From: Lachnospiraceae bacterium
Lineage (GTDB): Bacteria; Bacillota; Clostridia; Lachnospirales; Lachnospiraceae
DNA: 64,000 bases
NCBI GenBank assembly: GCA_016290615.1
Contig: JAEEUS010000005.1
Coordinates: 50,265-114,264, forward strand
Reading direction: 5' to 3'
A program made the position numbers and the translations under genes. Shown piece by piece: positions 1-7,983 of the stretch. Positions within the stretch are counted from its first letter, which is position 1. Each line of letters opens with the position of its first letter. The notes beneath the pieces are model-generated. The model saw only the letters and a list, made by a program, of their open reading frames with translations. It was not told the DNA's origin and did no database searches.

Positions 1-1
1 C

Positions 2-3000
2 AGCATCGCACTTGCTTTCATAATAGGCTTTGCTGCAAAAAGAAAATGGTTTGACCGCTTTTATGGCTTTATGAAAGCGGCTTCACTTGCCATGGTTGTA
101 GCACTTGTCGTTTCTGTACCGATAAATCTGATTTTTGATAACGGATATACCGGCAACACCTGGGGTAATGGAATTGTTGAATACCTTCTCGGACATGAGT
201 GGCCGCATCTATTGTGCAGCGTACTCGGTCAGCTTGCGATCGAGTTCGCCGACAAGATACTTACTGTAGCAGCAGTTTATCTTGCGATTCTTTACAGAAG
301 ATTCCGTAAAGAGGAAAACGGCGAGAATATTTCAGCCGACAGGAGCAAGGCTGCAACACCTGCAATTATACTGTTAATACTGGGACTGGTTCTTTCCATG
401 CCTGTCGATGCAAGAGCTGAGGAAGTCTCTCGCCTTGATCTGCCTGATTATAACGATTATGTTCAGAGCGTATACAGCGGCAATAACGGTCTGCCCTGCG
501 GAGAGGCTAATGATATCGCACAGACAAACGACGGTGTTTTGTGGATAGGTACGTATGCGGGACTGTACCGTTATAACGGACGTGAATTCCGCTGGGTTGA
601 TGATTATGAATCCGTAAAGAACGTAAACTGTCTTTACGTGGATGAAGAAGGACGACTGTGGATCGGAACTAACGACAACGGATTATCAATAGTGATAAGA
701 GAAAAAGTCGTAAATGTCCTTGATCAGTCAAACGGTCTTTCTTCCAATTCGGTGCGCTGCATAACCCGTGCAAGCGATGGATATTATTATGTCGGTACAA
801 CCGGCAGCATGCATATAATCGCAATGAATAACGGCATAAATGTTTCTGGTACTCTTGAGGAAGTAAACTATGCCGACAGCATTACTGCGGATCAAAACGG
901 AAATGTAGTAACCATCACTTCGGAAGGAAAGCTTTTCCTCATTAGGAACGGTGTTGTGAAAGCTGCACTCAGAAATGAGGATGAAGAGGATGCTTTCAAC
1001 TGTTGCGCTTTTGCACCCGACGGTGAACTGATGGTAGGAACTGCTACCAATCATATTTACAGCTATGATGTTTCCGAAGGCTACTTCAAGCAGCTTGATG
1101 TAAGGACCTGCAGGGAAATCAACAATATAAACAATCTTAATTATCTCAGTAATGGCACGCTGTTCATATCTACCGACAGCGGAGTGTCATATATAGATGT
1201 CAACGGTTACCACAGTCTCAATACGAACGATTTCAACAATTCGATCGACAATATGCTCTACGACTATCAGGGCAATCTGTGGTTTACCTCTTCCAGACTG
1301 GGTCTGCTCAGACTGGCAAAATCCCCTTTCAAAGATGTATACGGCGCAATAGGCATGGAACGAAGGGTAGTCAATGCCATAGTTGCATGGCAGGGCTGTT
1401 ATTATATCGGTACTGATAAAGGTCTCGATGTAGTAGATCGCACATGCCGCATACAGATACACAACAGTATGACTGATGAACTTGACGGAAAGCGAATCCG
1501 CTGCATGTATGTTGACGGGGACAATCACCTGTGGATATGCACATACGGCAGCGGACTGATCGAATATGCTCCCGATGAGGAAAAATGGTCTTACAATGCG
1601 GACAGCGGAAGTTTCGGAAACCGTGCCCGTATCGTTACAGGACTCTCTGACGGCACGATACTGGCTGCGGGTGATACCGGAATCAGTTATATAAAGGATC
1701 ATAAGGTTACTAAAACGATCAGTAATGAGGACGGACTGATAAATTCCATGATCCTTACAGTTACCGAACTTTCTGACGGAACGATCCTTGCAGGAACAGA
1801 CGGTGACGGCATCGCTGTGATCAAAAACGGTGAAGTCATCGATATGTTTACCCGTGATGACGGGCTCAGCAGCGGAGTCATACTGCGTACAGTAAAAGAT
1901 CCGAAGACCGAGGGTGTTTTCATAGTCACAAGCAACAGCCTCTGCTATCTGGATACAGACAGCACCATACGTGTACTTGATAAATTCCCGTACTTTAACA
2001 ATTACGATATATGGGTAAAGGACGAGGATTCGCTTTTTGTCATGTCCAGCGCCGGAATCTATGTAGTTGAACGAGATGAACTGGTTGCAGGCGGCGAGAT
2101 CGCATGGGAACTTCTTGATGCACGAAGAGGTCTGGGAACATCACTTACGGCAAATTCATGGAATTACTATAACGGTAGCGGGGAACTCTATCTTCCATGT
2201 GACACCGGTGTTTATATAATCGATGTTGACAAATACAACAGCGATGTACGTTCATACCGTATGCAGCTTGCTTCTGTAAAGCTTGACGGTGTTTTGCAGC
2301 CGATAGCAAGGAAAGGCGCCATAACGGTAGGACGGGGCGTCAGCCGTGTGGAACTCAGTCCCGAGATACTAAACTACACGATCCAGGAACCTAACGTGGG
2401 TTATTTCCTCGAAGGCTATGATACACAGTGGACTATCGTTCCGCAGAACAGTCTTAATAACATTTTCTACCTCAATCTGCCGGCAGGAAAATATACTTTC
2501 CATCTTGCCATCTTTGACAGTGCGGGAGAGCGTGTCTTTGAGGAGAGAAAATTCGAACTTGTAAAGACAGGTGAGATATATGAACAGCCGTATTTCATCT
2601 TCTATATGCTGCTCATACTTTCACTTGCCATAATCTGGTTTACATGGCTGGTCGTACAAAGACAGTTGAACCAGCAGCAGATCAAGTTGAATATGGCAAA
2701 TGAGACGGTAAACGCGATCGCGAAAGCCGTCGATGCCAAGGACGTCCGTACACATCAGCATTCTCAGCGTGTTGCAGAGTATTCGGTACTGATAGCTGAT
2801 GAAATGGGATGTTTTGAGAAAAGACACAGAAAGAAAGAACTGGCTAACCTCAGGAAAGCTGCACAGCTGCATGATATTGGAAAGATTGGCGTTCCTGACA
2901 GAGTCCTTAACAAAGTGGGACGTCTTGATGATGAAGAATACGCTCTGATGAAATCACATGTTACAAGAGGAGCTGAGATTTTAAAGGATTTCACTCTTGT

Positions 3001-3448
3001 GGAGCATGTAGAGGAAGGAACACGATACCATCATGAAAGATATGACGGAAAAGGTTATCCTGACGGGCTTGTGGGTGATCAGATCCCTCTGTTTGGCAGG
3101 ATAATATCGGTAGCCGATGCTTTTGATGCAATGACTTCTAACCGTGTATACCGTAATCACATGGATACTGATTACGTTTTGAATGAAATGAAGCGAGGCA
3201 GAGGAACACAGTTTGATCCGGATGCTCTTGATGCATTCATACGCCTTATCGACAAGGGTATCATCAATCTGGAAGAGCTCTATGCACAGAAGCGTGCCGA
3301 GATCAAGCAGGCCGAAAGCGAGCAGGCTGATCCGGAGGCACAGAAGGAGCTTGCACGACGCGTCGAGGAAGACAAGAAGATTCAGGCTGCCACCATGGAG
3401 AATGAGAAAAAGGAAGATACTTCGGATGAGAAAGGAGAGAAAGCATGA
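2..3448 (+). CDS. Membrane sensor with beta-propeller and HD-GYP c-di-GMP phosphodiesterase output (5' partial)
   Basis: The frame is open to the first bases of the window, so the listed ATG at 71 is probably internal and the true start lies upstream. Residue numbers here count from that ATG. The first 80 residues are hydrophobic and end in an ADKILTVAAVYLAILYRR stretch, as in ECF-transporter S-component-like domains found on some sensor proteins. Residues about 130-750 carry many W-I-G-T and G-L-x-x-N repeats typical of two-component-regulator propeller (Reg_prop) blades, then a Y_Y_Y-like domain (about 760-835) and one membrane helix (about 841-863). The C-terminus is an HD-GYP domain with LHDIGK at 933-938 and HHERYDGKGYP at 987-997, so it should hydrolyse c-di-GMP in the cytoplasm. 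The tail from about 1065 is charged and Ala/Glu/Lys-rich. The next gene overlaps by ATGA, so the two are probably coupled. HD-GYP is certain; the S-component assignment is moderate. Confidence 0.88.
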   Translation, partial: SIALAFIIGFAAKRKWFDRFYGFMKAASLAMVVALVVSVPINLIFDNGYTGNTWGNGIVEYLLGHEWPHLLCSVLGQLAIEFADKILTVAAVYLAILYRRFRKEENGENISADRSKAATPAIILLILGLVLSMPVDARAEEVSRLDLPDYNDYVQSVYSGNNGLPCGEANDIAQTNDGVLWIGTYAGLYRYNGREFRWVDDYESVKNVNCLYVDEEGRLWIGTNDNGLSIVIREKVVNVLDQSNGLSSNSVRCITRASDGYYYVGTTGSMHIIAMNNGINVSGTLEEVNYADSITADQNGNVVTITSEGKLFLIRNGVVKAALRNEDEEDAFNCCAFAPDGELMVGTATNHIYSYDVSEGYFKQLDVRTCREINNINNLNYLSNGTLFISTDSGVSYIDVNGYHSLNTNDFNNSIDNMLYDYQGNLWFTSSRLGLLRLAKSPFKDVYGAIGMERRVVNAIVAWQGCYYIGTDKGLDVVDRTCRIQIHNSMTDELDGKRIRCMYVDGDNHLWICTYGSGLIEYAPDEEKWSYNADSGSFGNRARIVTGLSDGTILAAGDTGISYIKDHKVTKTISNEDGLINSMILTVTELSDGTILAGTDGDGIAVIKNGEVIDMFTRDDGLSSGVILRTVKDPKTEGVFIVTSNSLCYLDTDSTIRVLDKFPYFNNYDIWVKDEDSLFVMSSAGIYVVERDELVAGGEIAWELLDARRGLGTSLTANSWNYYNGSGELYLPCDTGVYIIDVDKYNSDVRSYRMQLASVKLDGVLQPIARKGAITVGRGVSRVELSPEILNYTIQEPNVGYFLEGYDTQWTIVPQNSLNNIFYLNLPAGKYTFHLAIFDSAGERVFEERKFELVKTGEIYEQPYFIFYMLLILSLAIIWFTWLVVQRQLNQQQIKLNMANETVNAIAKAVDAKDVRTHQHSQRVAEYSVLIADEMGCFEKRHRKKELANLRKAAQLHDIGKIGVPDRVLNKVGRLDDEEYALMKSHVTRGAEILKDFTLVEHVEEGTRYHHERYDGKGYPDGLVGDQIPLFGRIISVADAFDAMTSNRVYRNHMDTDYVLNEMKRGRGTQFDPDALDAFIRLIDKGIINLEELYAQKRAEIKQAESEQADPEAQKELARRVEEDKKIQAATMENEKKEDTSDEKGEKA

Positions 3449-4644
3449 AACGTGTATATATAACTACTGCAATTACATGTCTGGCTGTGCTGGCTGTTTT
3501 CATCCTGTGTTTCAGAATTCTCAACCTTTCGGGAACGAAGGAACATCTGACGGTAGGCTTTGTTTATGATAATGATGAGAGCACACCTTATACATATAAT
3601 TTTTCACTGGCAAAAGATGCTGTTGAAAAAGCTTACGGAGACAAGGTGGATATACTCACCTGCAGCAACGTGCTTGATGATGAGATTAAAGAGCCGGTAG
3701 CTGAGCTTGCTCAGGGAGGCTGTGACATCATATTCTTTAACGGATACAGCGAGTTAGTCATGGACCTTGCCGAGCAGTATCCTGACATTCAGTTCTGTCA
3801 GACCTCATATATGGATATGAACGGAAAGACAGTACCGAAAAACTATCATACGTTCAAGGGAGAAGCCTATCAGGGGCGATATGTGAGCGGAATAGCTGCA
3901 GGCATGAAGATAAAGCAGATGATATCCGAGGGTGTTATTACCGAAGATCAGGCTCTGGTAGGATTTGTCGCTGCATTTTCCACACCTGAGGTTATCTCCG
4001 GATATACGGCATTTTTGCTGGGAGCCCGTTCAGTAGTGCCAGATACCCAGATGAAGGTGCTTTATACAGGGACATGGAGCAGCTATGCTCAGGAGAAGGC
4101 TTCGGCTCAGAAGCTGATAGATGACGGATGCGTGATCATCTCACAGCATACTGATACGATAGGTCCTGCTATTGCATGTGAGGAAGCATCAAAGAATTGG
4201 CCAGTTTATCATGTCGGATATAATCAGAGCATGTCCGAGGTCGCACCTACCACTTCTCTTGTTACTTCGAGGATATGCTGGGAGCCTTATGTGCTCACTG
4301 CTGTAGAAGCTGTTAGGACCAACAAGGGGATCGAAGAGTCTTTTGCCGGTCATGGCAAGATTCACGGAAATGATATTTCGGCCGGATTTGATTACGGATG
4401 GGTGGAGATGGATGATATCAATCTTCAGGCAGTTGCTCCGGGAACACAGGAGGCTATGAATAAAGCTATTGATATGTTTGTCCGCGGCAACAATATCTTT
4501 GTATTCAAGGGAGATTATACCGGTGTGAATCCTGATGATCCTTCGGATACAATAGATCTTAAGCTGGGTTATATAGAGAACGAATACTCGTCCTATCCTT
4601 CATTCTATTACATCCTTAAGGACATTATTACGATAGTGGAATGA
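3445..4644 (+). CDS. BMP-family (PnrA/Med-like) substrate-binding protein
   Basis: The 399-residue product starts with one hydrophobic segment (residues 7-27) and then reads as a basic membrane protein (BMP) family periplasmic-type binding protein. The mature part opens with TVGFVYDNDESTPYTYN and continues with the family's alternating beta/alpha pattern, including GYSELVMDLAEQYPDIQF and YQGRYVSGIAAGMK. Known BMP proteins bind nucleosides or related ligands for ABC uptake. No lipobox cysteine is clear in the leader (the cysteines are at 11 and 22), so it may be membrane-anchored rather than a lipoprotein. The start ATG overlaps the stop of the HD-GYP gene by four bases, and no permease or ATPase follows. 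The protein therefore more likely feeds ligand information to the sensor than serves a complete transporter; that role is inference. Confidence 0.85.
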   Translation: MKRVYITTAITCLAVLAVFILCFRILNLSGTKEHLTVGFVYDNDESTPYTYNFSLAKDAVEKAYGDKVDILTCSNVLDDEIKEPVAELAQGGCDIIFFNGYSELVMDLAEQYPDIQFCQTSYMDMNGKTVPKNYHTFKGEAYQGRYVSGIAAGMKIKQMISEGVITEDQALVGFVAAFSTPEVISGYTAFLLGARSVVPDTQMKVLYTGTWSSYAQEKASAQKLIDDGCVIISQHTDTIGPAIACEEASKNWPVYHVGYNQSMSEVAPTTSLVTSRICWEPYVLTAVEAVRTNKGIEESFAGHGKIHGNDISAGFDYGWVEMDDINLQAVAPGTQEAMNKAIDMFVRGNNIFVFKGDYTGVNPDDPSDTIDLKLGYIENEYSSYPSFYYILKDIITIVE

Positions 4645-4672
4645 TGTCATATGCCTGTTATAATTACAGTAA

Positions 4673-4701
4673 TTGAAATGACTCTTCATTTATGATAACA
4701 T
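4673..4701 (+). promoter_or_regulatory. Candidate promoter for ychF
   Basis: TTGAAA at 4673-4678 and TAACAT at 4696-4701 are separated by 17 bases, in the gap before ychF. The -10 match is imperfect, so the call is tentative. Confidence 0.35.
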
Positions 4702-4769
4702 TGTGAAGTTGATCATCGATTAAATGCTAAACTGCCTGATGGGCATATGGATAAAGGAGAGTAAACAAG

Positions 4770-5870
4770 ATGAAACTGGGAATCGTTGGATTACCGAATG
4801 TAGGAAAATCAACATTATTCAATTCACTGACAAAGGCGGGTGCGGAATCGGCCAATTATCCGTTCTGTACTATAGATCCCAATGTCGGTGTGGTTGCGGT
4901 TCCGGATGAAAGGATAAAGCTTTTAGGAAAACTGTACAATACCAAAAAGGTAACTCCTGCAGTAATAGAATTTGTTGATATTGCGGGACTCGTAAAGGGT
5001 GCCAGCAAGGGTGAAGGCCTCGGCAACCAGTTTCTTGCAAATATCCGTGAGGTTGATGCGATAGTTCACGTTGTAAGATGCTTTGAGGACGGCAATGTGG
5101 TTCATGTCGACGGAAGCGTTGATCCTGCAAGGGATATAGAGACAATAAATTATGAGCTGATATTCTCTGACATGGAGATACTTGACAGAAGGATCGCGAA
5201 AGTTGCAAAGCAGGCAAAGATGGATAAGACTGTTGCAAAAGAATATGAACAGCTCGAAGCTATAAAAGCTCATCTCGAAGCCGGAAACATGGCAAAGACA
5301 TTCCCCATGTCTGAGGACGAGGATAAGATAGCGTGGTTCAATTCATACAATCTTCTTACAGCCAAACCCACGATATATGCTGCTAATGTATCAGAGGACG
5401 ATCTTGCTGATGACGGTGCGAATAACCCGCATGTTCAGGCAGTAAGGAAAATGGCACAGGAAGAAAACAGCGAGGTATTTGTTATCTGTGCACAGATCGA
5501 ACAGGAGATAGCCGAGCTTGATGATGAAGAAAAAGCAATGTTTTTAGAGGATCTCGGTTTAAAGGAATCCGGTCTGGATAAGCTGATAGCTGCAAGCTAC
5601 CGCATCCTTAACCTTATGAGCTTTTTGACTGCAGGAGAGGATGAGTGCAGAGCCTGGACCATAAAGATAGGTACTAAAGCTCCACAGGCTGCAGGAAAGA
5701 TACATACCGATTTTGAGAGAGGCTTTATCAAGGCAGAAGTTGTCAACTATAAGGACCTGCTCGAACAGGGCAGCCTGGCTGCTGCTAGAGAAAAGGGACT
5801 TGTCGGCATGGAAGGCAAGGAGTATGTCGTTCAGGACGGAGATGTCATACTGTTCAGATTCAATGTATAG
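4770..5870 (+). CDS. ychF: Redox-regulated ATPase YchF (Obg-like)
   Basis: This 366-residue protein is full length for YchF/OLA1. The P-loop GLPNVGKSTLFN (residues 7-18), the ANYPFCTIDPN switch region and DIAGLVKGASKGEGLGNQFL are all present. Residues 200-280 hold the coiled-coil insertion, and the C-terminus is a TGS domain ending in GDVILFRFNV. Known homologues are cytosolic, ribosome-associated ATPases of the TRAFAC class that prefer ATP to GTP and act in translation and stress responses. A good ribosome site (AAAGGAG) lies upstream of the ATG. The gene appears to be its own unit, with a candidate promoter upstream and a hairpin terminator downstream. Confidence 0.97.
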   Translation: MKLGIVGLPNVGKSTLFNSLTKAGAESANYPFCTIDPNVGVVAVPDERIKLLGKLYNTKKVTPAVIEFVDIAGLVKGASKGEGLGNQFLANIREVDAIVHVVRCFEDGNVVHVDGSVDPARDIETINYELIFSDMEILDRRIAKVAKQAKMDKTVAKEYEQLEAIKAHLEAGNMAKTFPMSEDEDKIAWFNSYNLLTAKPTIYAANVSEDDLADDGANNPHVQAVRKMAQEENSEVFVICAQIEQEIAELDDEEKAMFLEDLGLKESGLDKLIAASYRILNLMSFLTAGEDECRAWTIKIGTKAPQAAGKIHTDFERGFIKAEVVNYKDLLEQGSLAAAREKGLVGMEGKEYVVQDGDVILFRFNV

Positions 5871-5941
5871 TACGACAGTCAAAATGACGAAATTTTAATG
5901 CCGGTTTTATGAAAAATTAACAAAGGATTTATAAAGTTTAG

Positions 5942-5975
5942 AAAAGAGACACAATATATAGTGCCTCTTTTCTTT
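5942..5975 (+). terminator. Rho-independent terminator after ychF
   Basis: AAAAGAG-A-CAC at 5942-5952 pairs with GTG-C-CTCTTTT at 5961-5971 with one mismatch. It is followed by a short T run. Confidence 0.75.
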
Positions 5976-6054
5976 TTGCACACCAAATATAGACATGCTC
6001 ATTTCTTGAGGTCTGGAACCCAATCTAAACAGGAATTTGAATCGGTTTTTAGCC

Positions 6055-6083
6055 TTGAAATCACGGCATTTATACGATAAAAT
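6055..6083 (+). promoter_or_regulatory. Promoter of the division cluster
   Basis: TTGAAA at 6055-6060 and TAAAAT at 6078-6083 have the ideal 17-base spacing. The MraZ operator repeats begin immediately downstream, where transcription would start. Confidence 0.75.
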
Positions 6084-6089
6084 GGTAGC

Positions 6090-6126
6090 AAGTGGTGGAA
6101 AGTGGAATGTTAGTGACACAAAGTGG
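6090..6126 (+). promoter_or_regulatory. MraZ operator: helically phased AGTGG repeats
   Basis: Four AGTGG/AGTGA direct repeats have their GTG at 6092, 6102, 6113 and 6123, so they are spaced 10, 11 and 10 bases on one face of the helix. They lie between the promoter and the mraZ start, and the last copy overlaps the mraZ ribosome site (GGTGA, 6125-6129). MraZ is known to bind short direct repeats of this kind in front of its own operon, which implies autoregulation here. Confidence 0.8.
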
Positions 6127-6135
6127 TGATTATCA

Positions 6136-6567
6136 ATGTTCATGGGAGAATACAATCACACAATCGATCCAAAGGGCAGAGTTATCGTACCTGCCAAGTT
6201 CAGAGATGCTCTCGGTGAACATTTTGTAGTTACCAAAGGACTTGACGGTTGCCTGTTTGTATATGATGAGAAGGAATGGGCACTGTTTGAGGAAAAGCTT
6301 AAGACACTTCCGATCACCAATAAAGAAGCCAGAGCGTTTGTCAGATTCTTTCTTGCAGGTGCGGCTGAGGTCGAGACAGACAAGCAGGGAAGGATACTTC
6401 TTCCGTCGGTGTTGAGAGAATATGCCGAACTTGAAAAGGATGTAGTCCTTATAGGAGCCGGAGGAAGAGTTGAGATCTGGAGCAAGGGACGCTGGGAAGG
6501 AACTGCACAGTTTGATGATGTAAACGAGATCGCTGAGCATATGCTTAATCTCGGATTTGGAATATAG
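6136..6567 (+). CDS. mraZ: Transcriptional regulator MraZ
   Basis: The product is 143 residues, the standard MraZ length, and opens with [19 protein letters not shown]. It has two SpoVT/AbrB-like half domains; the second contains [18 protein letters not shown]. MraZ forms ring oligomers that bind direct repeats ahead of the dcw operon and tune expression of division genes. The repeats are visible just upstream. The gene is followed after three bases by rsmH and is the first gene of the cluster. Confidence 0.97.
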   Translation: MFMGEYNHTIDPKGRVIVPAKFRDALGEHFVVTKGLDGCLFVYDEKEWALFEEKLKTLPITNKEARAFVRFFLAGAAEVETDKQGRILLPSVLREYAELEKDVVLIGAGGRVEIWSKGRWEGTAQFDDVNEIAEHMLNLGFGI

Positions 6568-6570
6568 GAT

Positions 6571-7503
6571 ATGGAGTTTGAACACAGATCGGTACTTCTT
6601 GATGAGTGCATCGAAGGACTGAACATCAAACCGGACGGCATATATGTCGACGGAACGCTCGGAGGAGCGGGGCATTCCTATGAGATAGCAAAAAGGCTGA
6701 ATAAAAACGGCAGACTGATAGGAATAGATCAGGATGAGGATGCCATAAAAGCCGCAACTGAAAGGCTTAGAGAGTTTGACAATGTTACCATAGTCCGAAG
6801 CAATTACGAAAACATACGATCCATATTAAACGGACTTGGAATAGAAAAGGTCGACGGAATACTGCTTGACCTGGGAGTGAGTTCATATCAGCTCGATACG
6901 ATAGAAAGAGGCTTCTCTTACAAGTATGACACGCAGCTTGATATGAGAATGGATACAAGACAGAGCCTGACAGCCAAGGACATAGTCAACGGCTACAGCG
7001 AAAAGGAACTGTTCAGGATAATAAGGGATTACGGAGAAGACGGATTCGCGCAGAATATCGCAAAGCACATAGTAAAGGCGAGAGAGGGGTCGCCGATAAA
7101 CACGACATATGAGCTTAACGAGATAATAAAAGCAGCGATACCGGCAAAGATGAGGGCTAACGGACATCCGTCCAAGAAAACCTTCCAGGCTATCAGGATA
7201 GAGTGCAACAGAGAACTTGATGTCCTGAAGAACAGCATGGATGACATGATCGATCTATTGGCCGACAAGGGAAGGCTGGTGATCATCACATTCCATTCGC
7301 TGGAAGACAGGATAGTAAAATCTGCCATGAAAAAGCAGGAAAACCCGTGCACATGTCCGCCAAGCTTTCCGGTATGTGTATGCGGTAACGTTTCAAAGGG
7401 GAAGGTAATAACGAAGAAACCGATATTACCTAGTCAAAGGGAGAGAGAGGAGAATACAAGGTCAAAGAGTGCCAAATTAAGGATATTTGAAAAAGAGGTG
7501 TAA
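6571..7503 (+). CDS. rsmH: 16S rRNA (cytosine-1402-N4)-methyltransferase RsmH
   Basis: This 310-residue protein is a full-length RsmH (MraW). It begins with [15 protein letters not shown], has the SAM-binding loop [11 protein letters not shown], and contains [12 protein letters not shown] and the C-terminal [16 protein letters not shown] block. The enzyme methylates C1402 in the decoding centre of 16S rRNA. It sits in its usual place, second in the cluster, three bases after mraZ. Its last codons provide the ribosome site (GAGGTG) for the next gene. Confidence 0.97.
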   Translation: MEFEHRSVLLDECIEGLNIKPDGIYVDGTLGGAGHSYEIAKRLNKNGRLIGIDQDEDAIKAATERLREFDNVTIVRSNYENIRSILNGLGIEKVDGILLDLGVSSYQLDTIERGFSYKYDTQLDMRMDTRQSLTAKDIVNGYSEKELFRIIRDYGEDGFAQNIAKHIVKAREGSPINTTYELNEIIKAAIPAKMRANGHPSKKTFQAIRIECNRELDVLKNSMDDMIDLLADKGRLVIITFHSLEDRIVKSAMKKQENPCTCPPSFPVCVCGNVSKGKVITKKPILPSQREREENTRSKSAKLRIFEKEV

Positions 7504-7504
7504 G

Positions 7505-7972
7505 ATGGCAACCAGAGCTAACACAGCAAGAAATTTAAGAGGGACATACGTGCAGGGCAATACCGTTCGCAAGGAAGATCTCATAAGGGAGATGAACAAG
7601 CCTTACAAGCCCGTAGATGCCAGAGTTGCAAGAAACAGAGCAAAGGCAAAGAGAATGAGCCCGGGATACGTGCTTTTCCTTGGTGCTGCTGTTGTTATCG
7701 CGTGCCTTACACTTACAAGCTATATAAAGATGCAGGCTGAACTCACTGTAAGCATCAAGAGAGTGGCTTATCTGGAAAACGAGCTCAATAACCTCAGACT
7801 TACAAACGACGAGGAACTTGAGCGTATCGAGAGCAGCGTGAATCTTGAAGAGATCAAACAGATTGCTGTAGAAGAATTGGGAATGACCTATGCAAAAGCG
7901 GGACAAGTTGTTACAATATCTGATGAGGGTAGCGACTACGTAAGACAGCTTAAGGAACTTCCGAGCAACTAG
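7505..7972 (+). CDS. ftsL: FtsL-like cell division protein
   Basis: The ORF track starts at 7487, but the ATG at 7505 (MATRANTAR) is preferred because the GAGGTG ribosome site overlapping the end of rsmH lies just before it. The resulting protein has 155 residues: a basic cytoplasmic N-terminus, one membrane helix near residues 54-75, and an extracellular coiled coil with ELNNLRLTNDEELERIES. The order between rsmH and a class B PBP and this topology match FtsL of the FtsQLB divisome bridge. FtsL sequences diverge greatly, so the call rests on position and shape more than on motifs. Confidence 0.82.
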   Translation: MATRANTARNLRGTYVQGNTVRKEDLIREMNKPYKPVDARVARNRAKAKRMSPGYVLFLGAAVVIACLTLTSYIKMQAELTVSIKRVAYLENELNNLRLTNDEELERIESSVNLEEIKQIAVEELGMTYAKAGQVVTISDEGSDYVRQLKELPSN

Positions 7973-7983
7973 GAGCATTTGTT

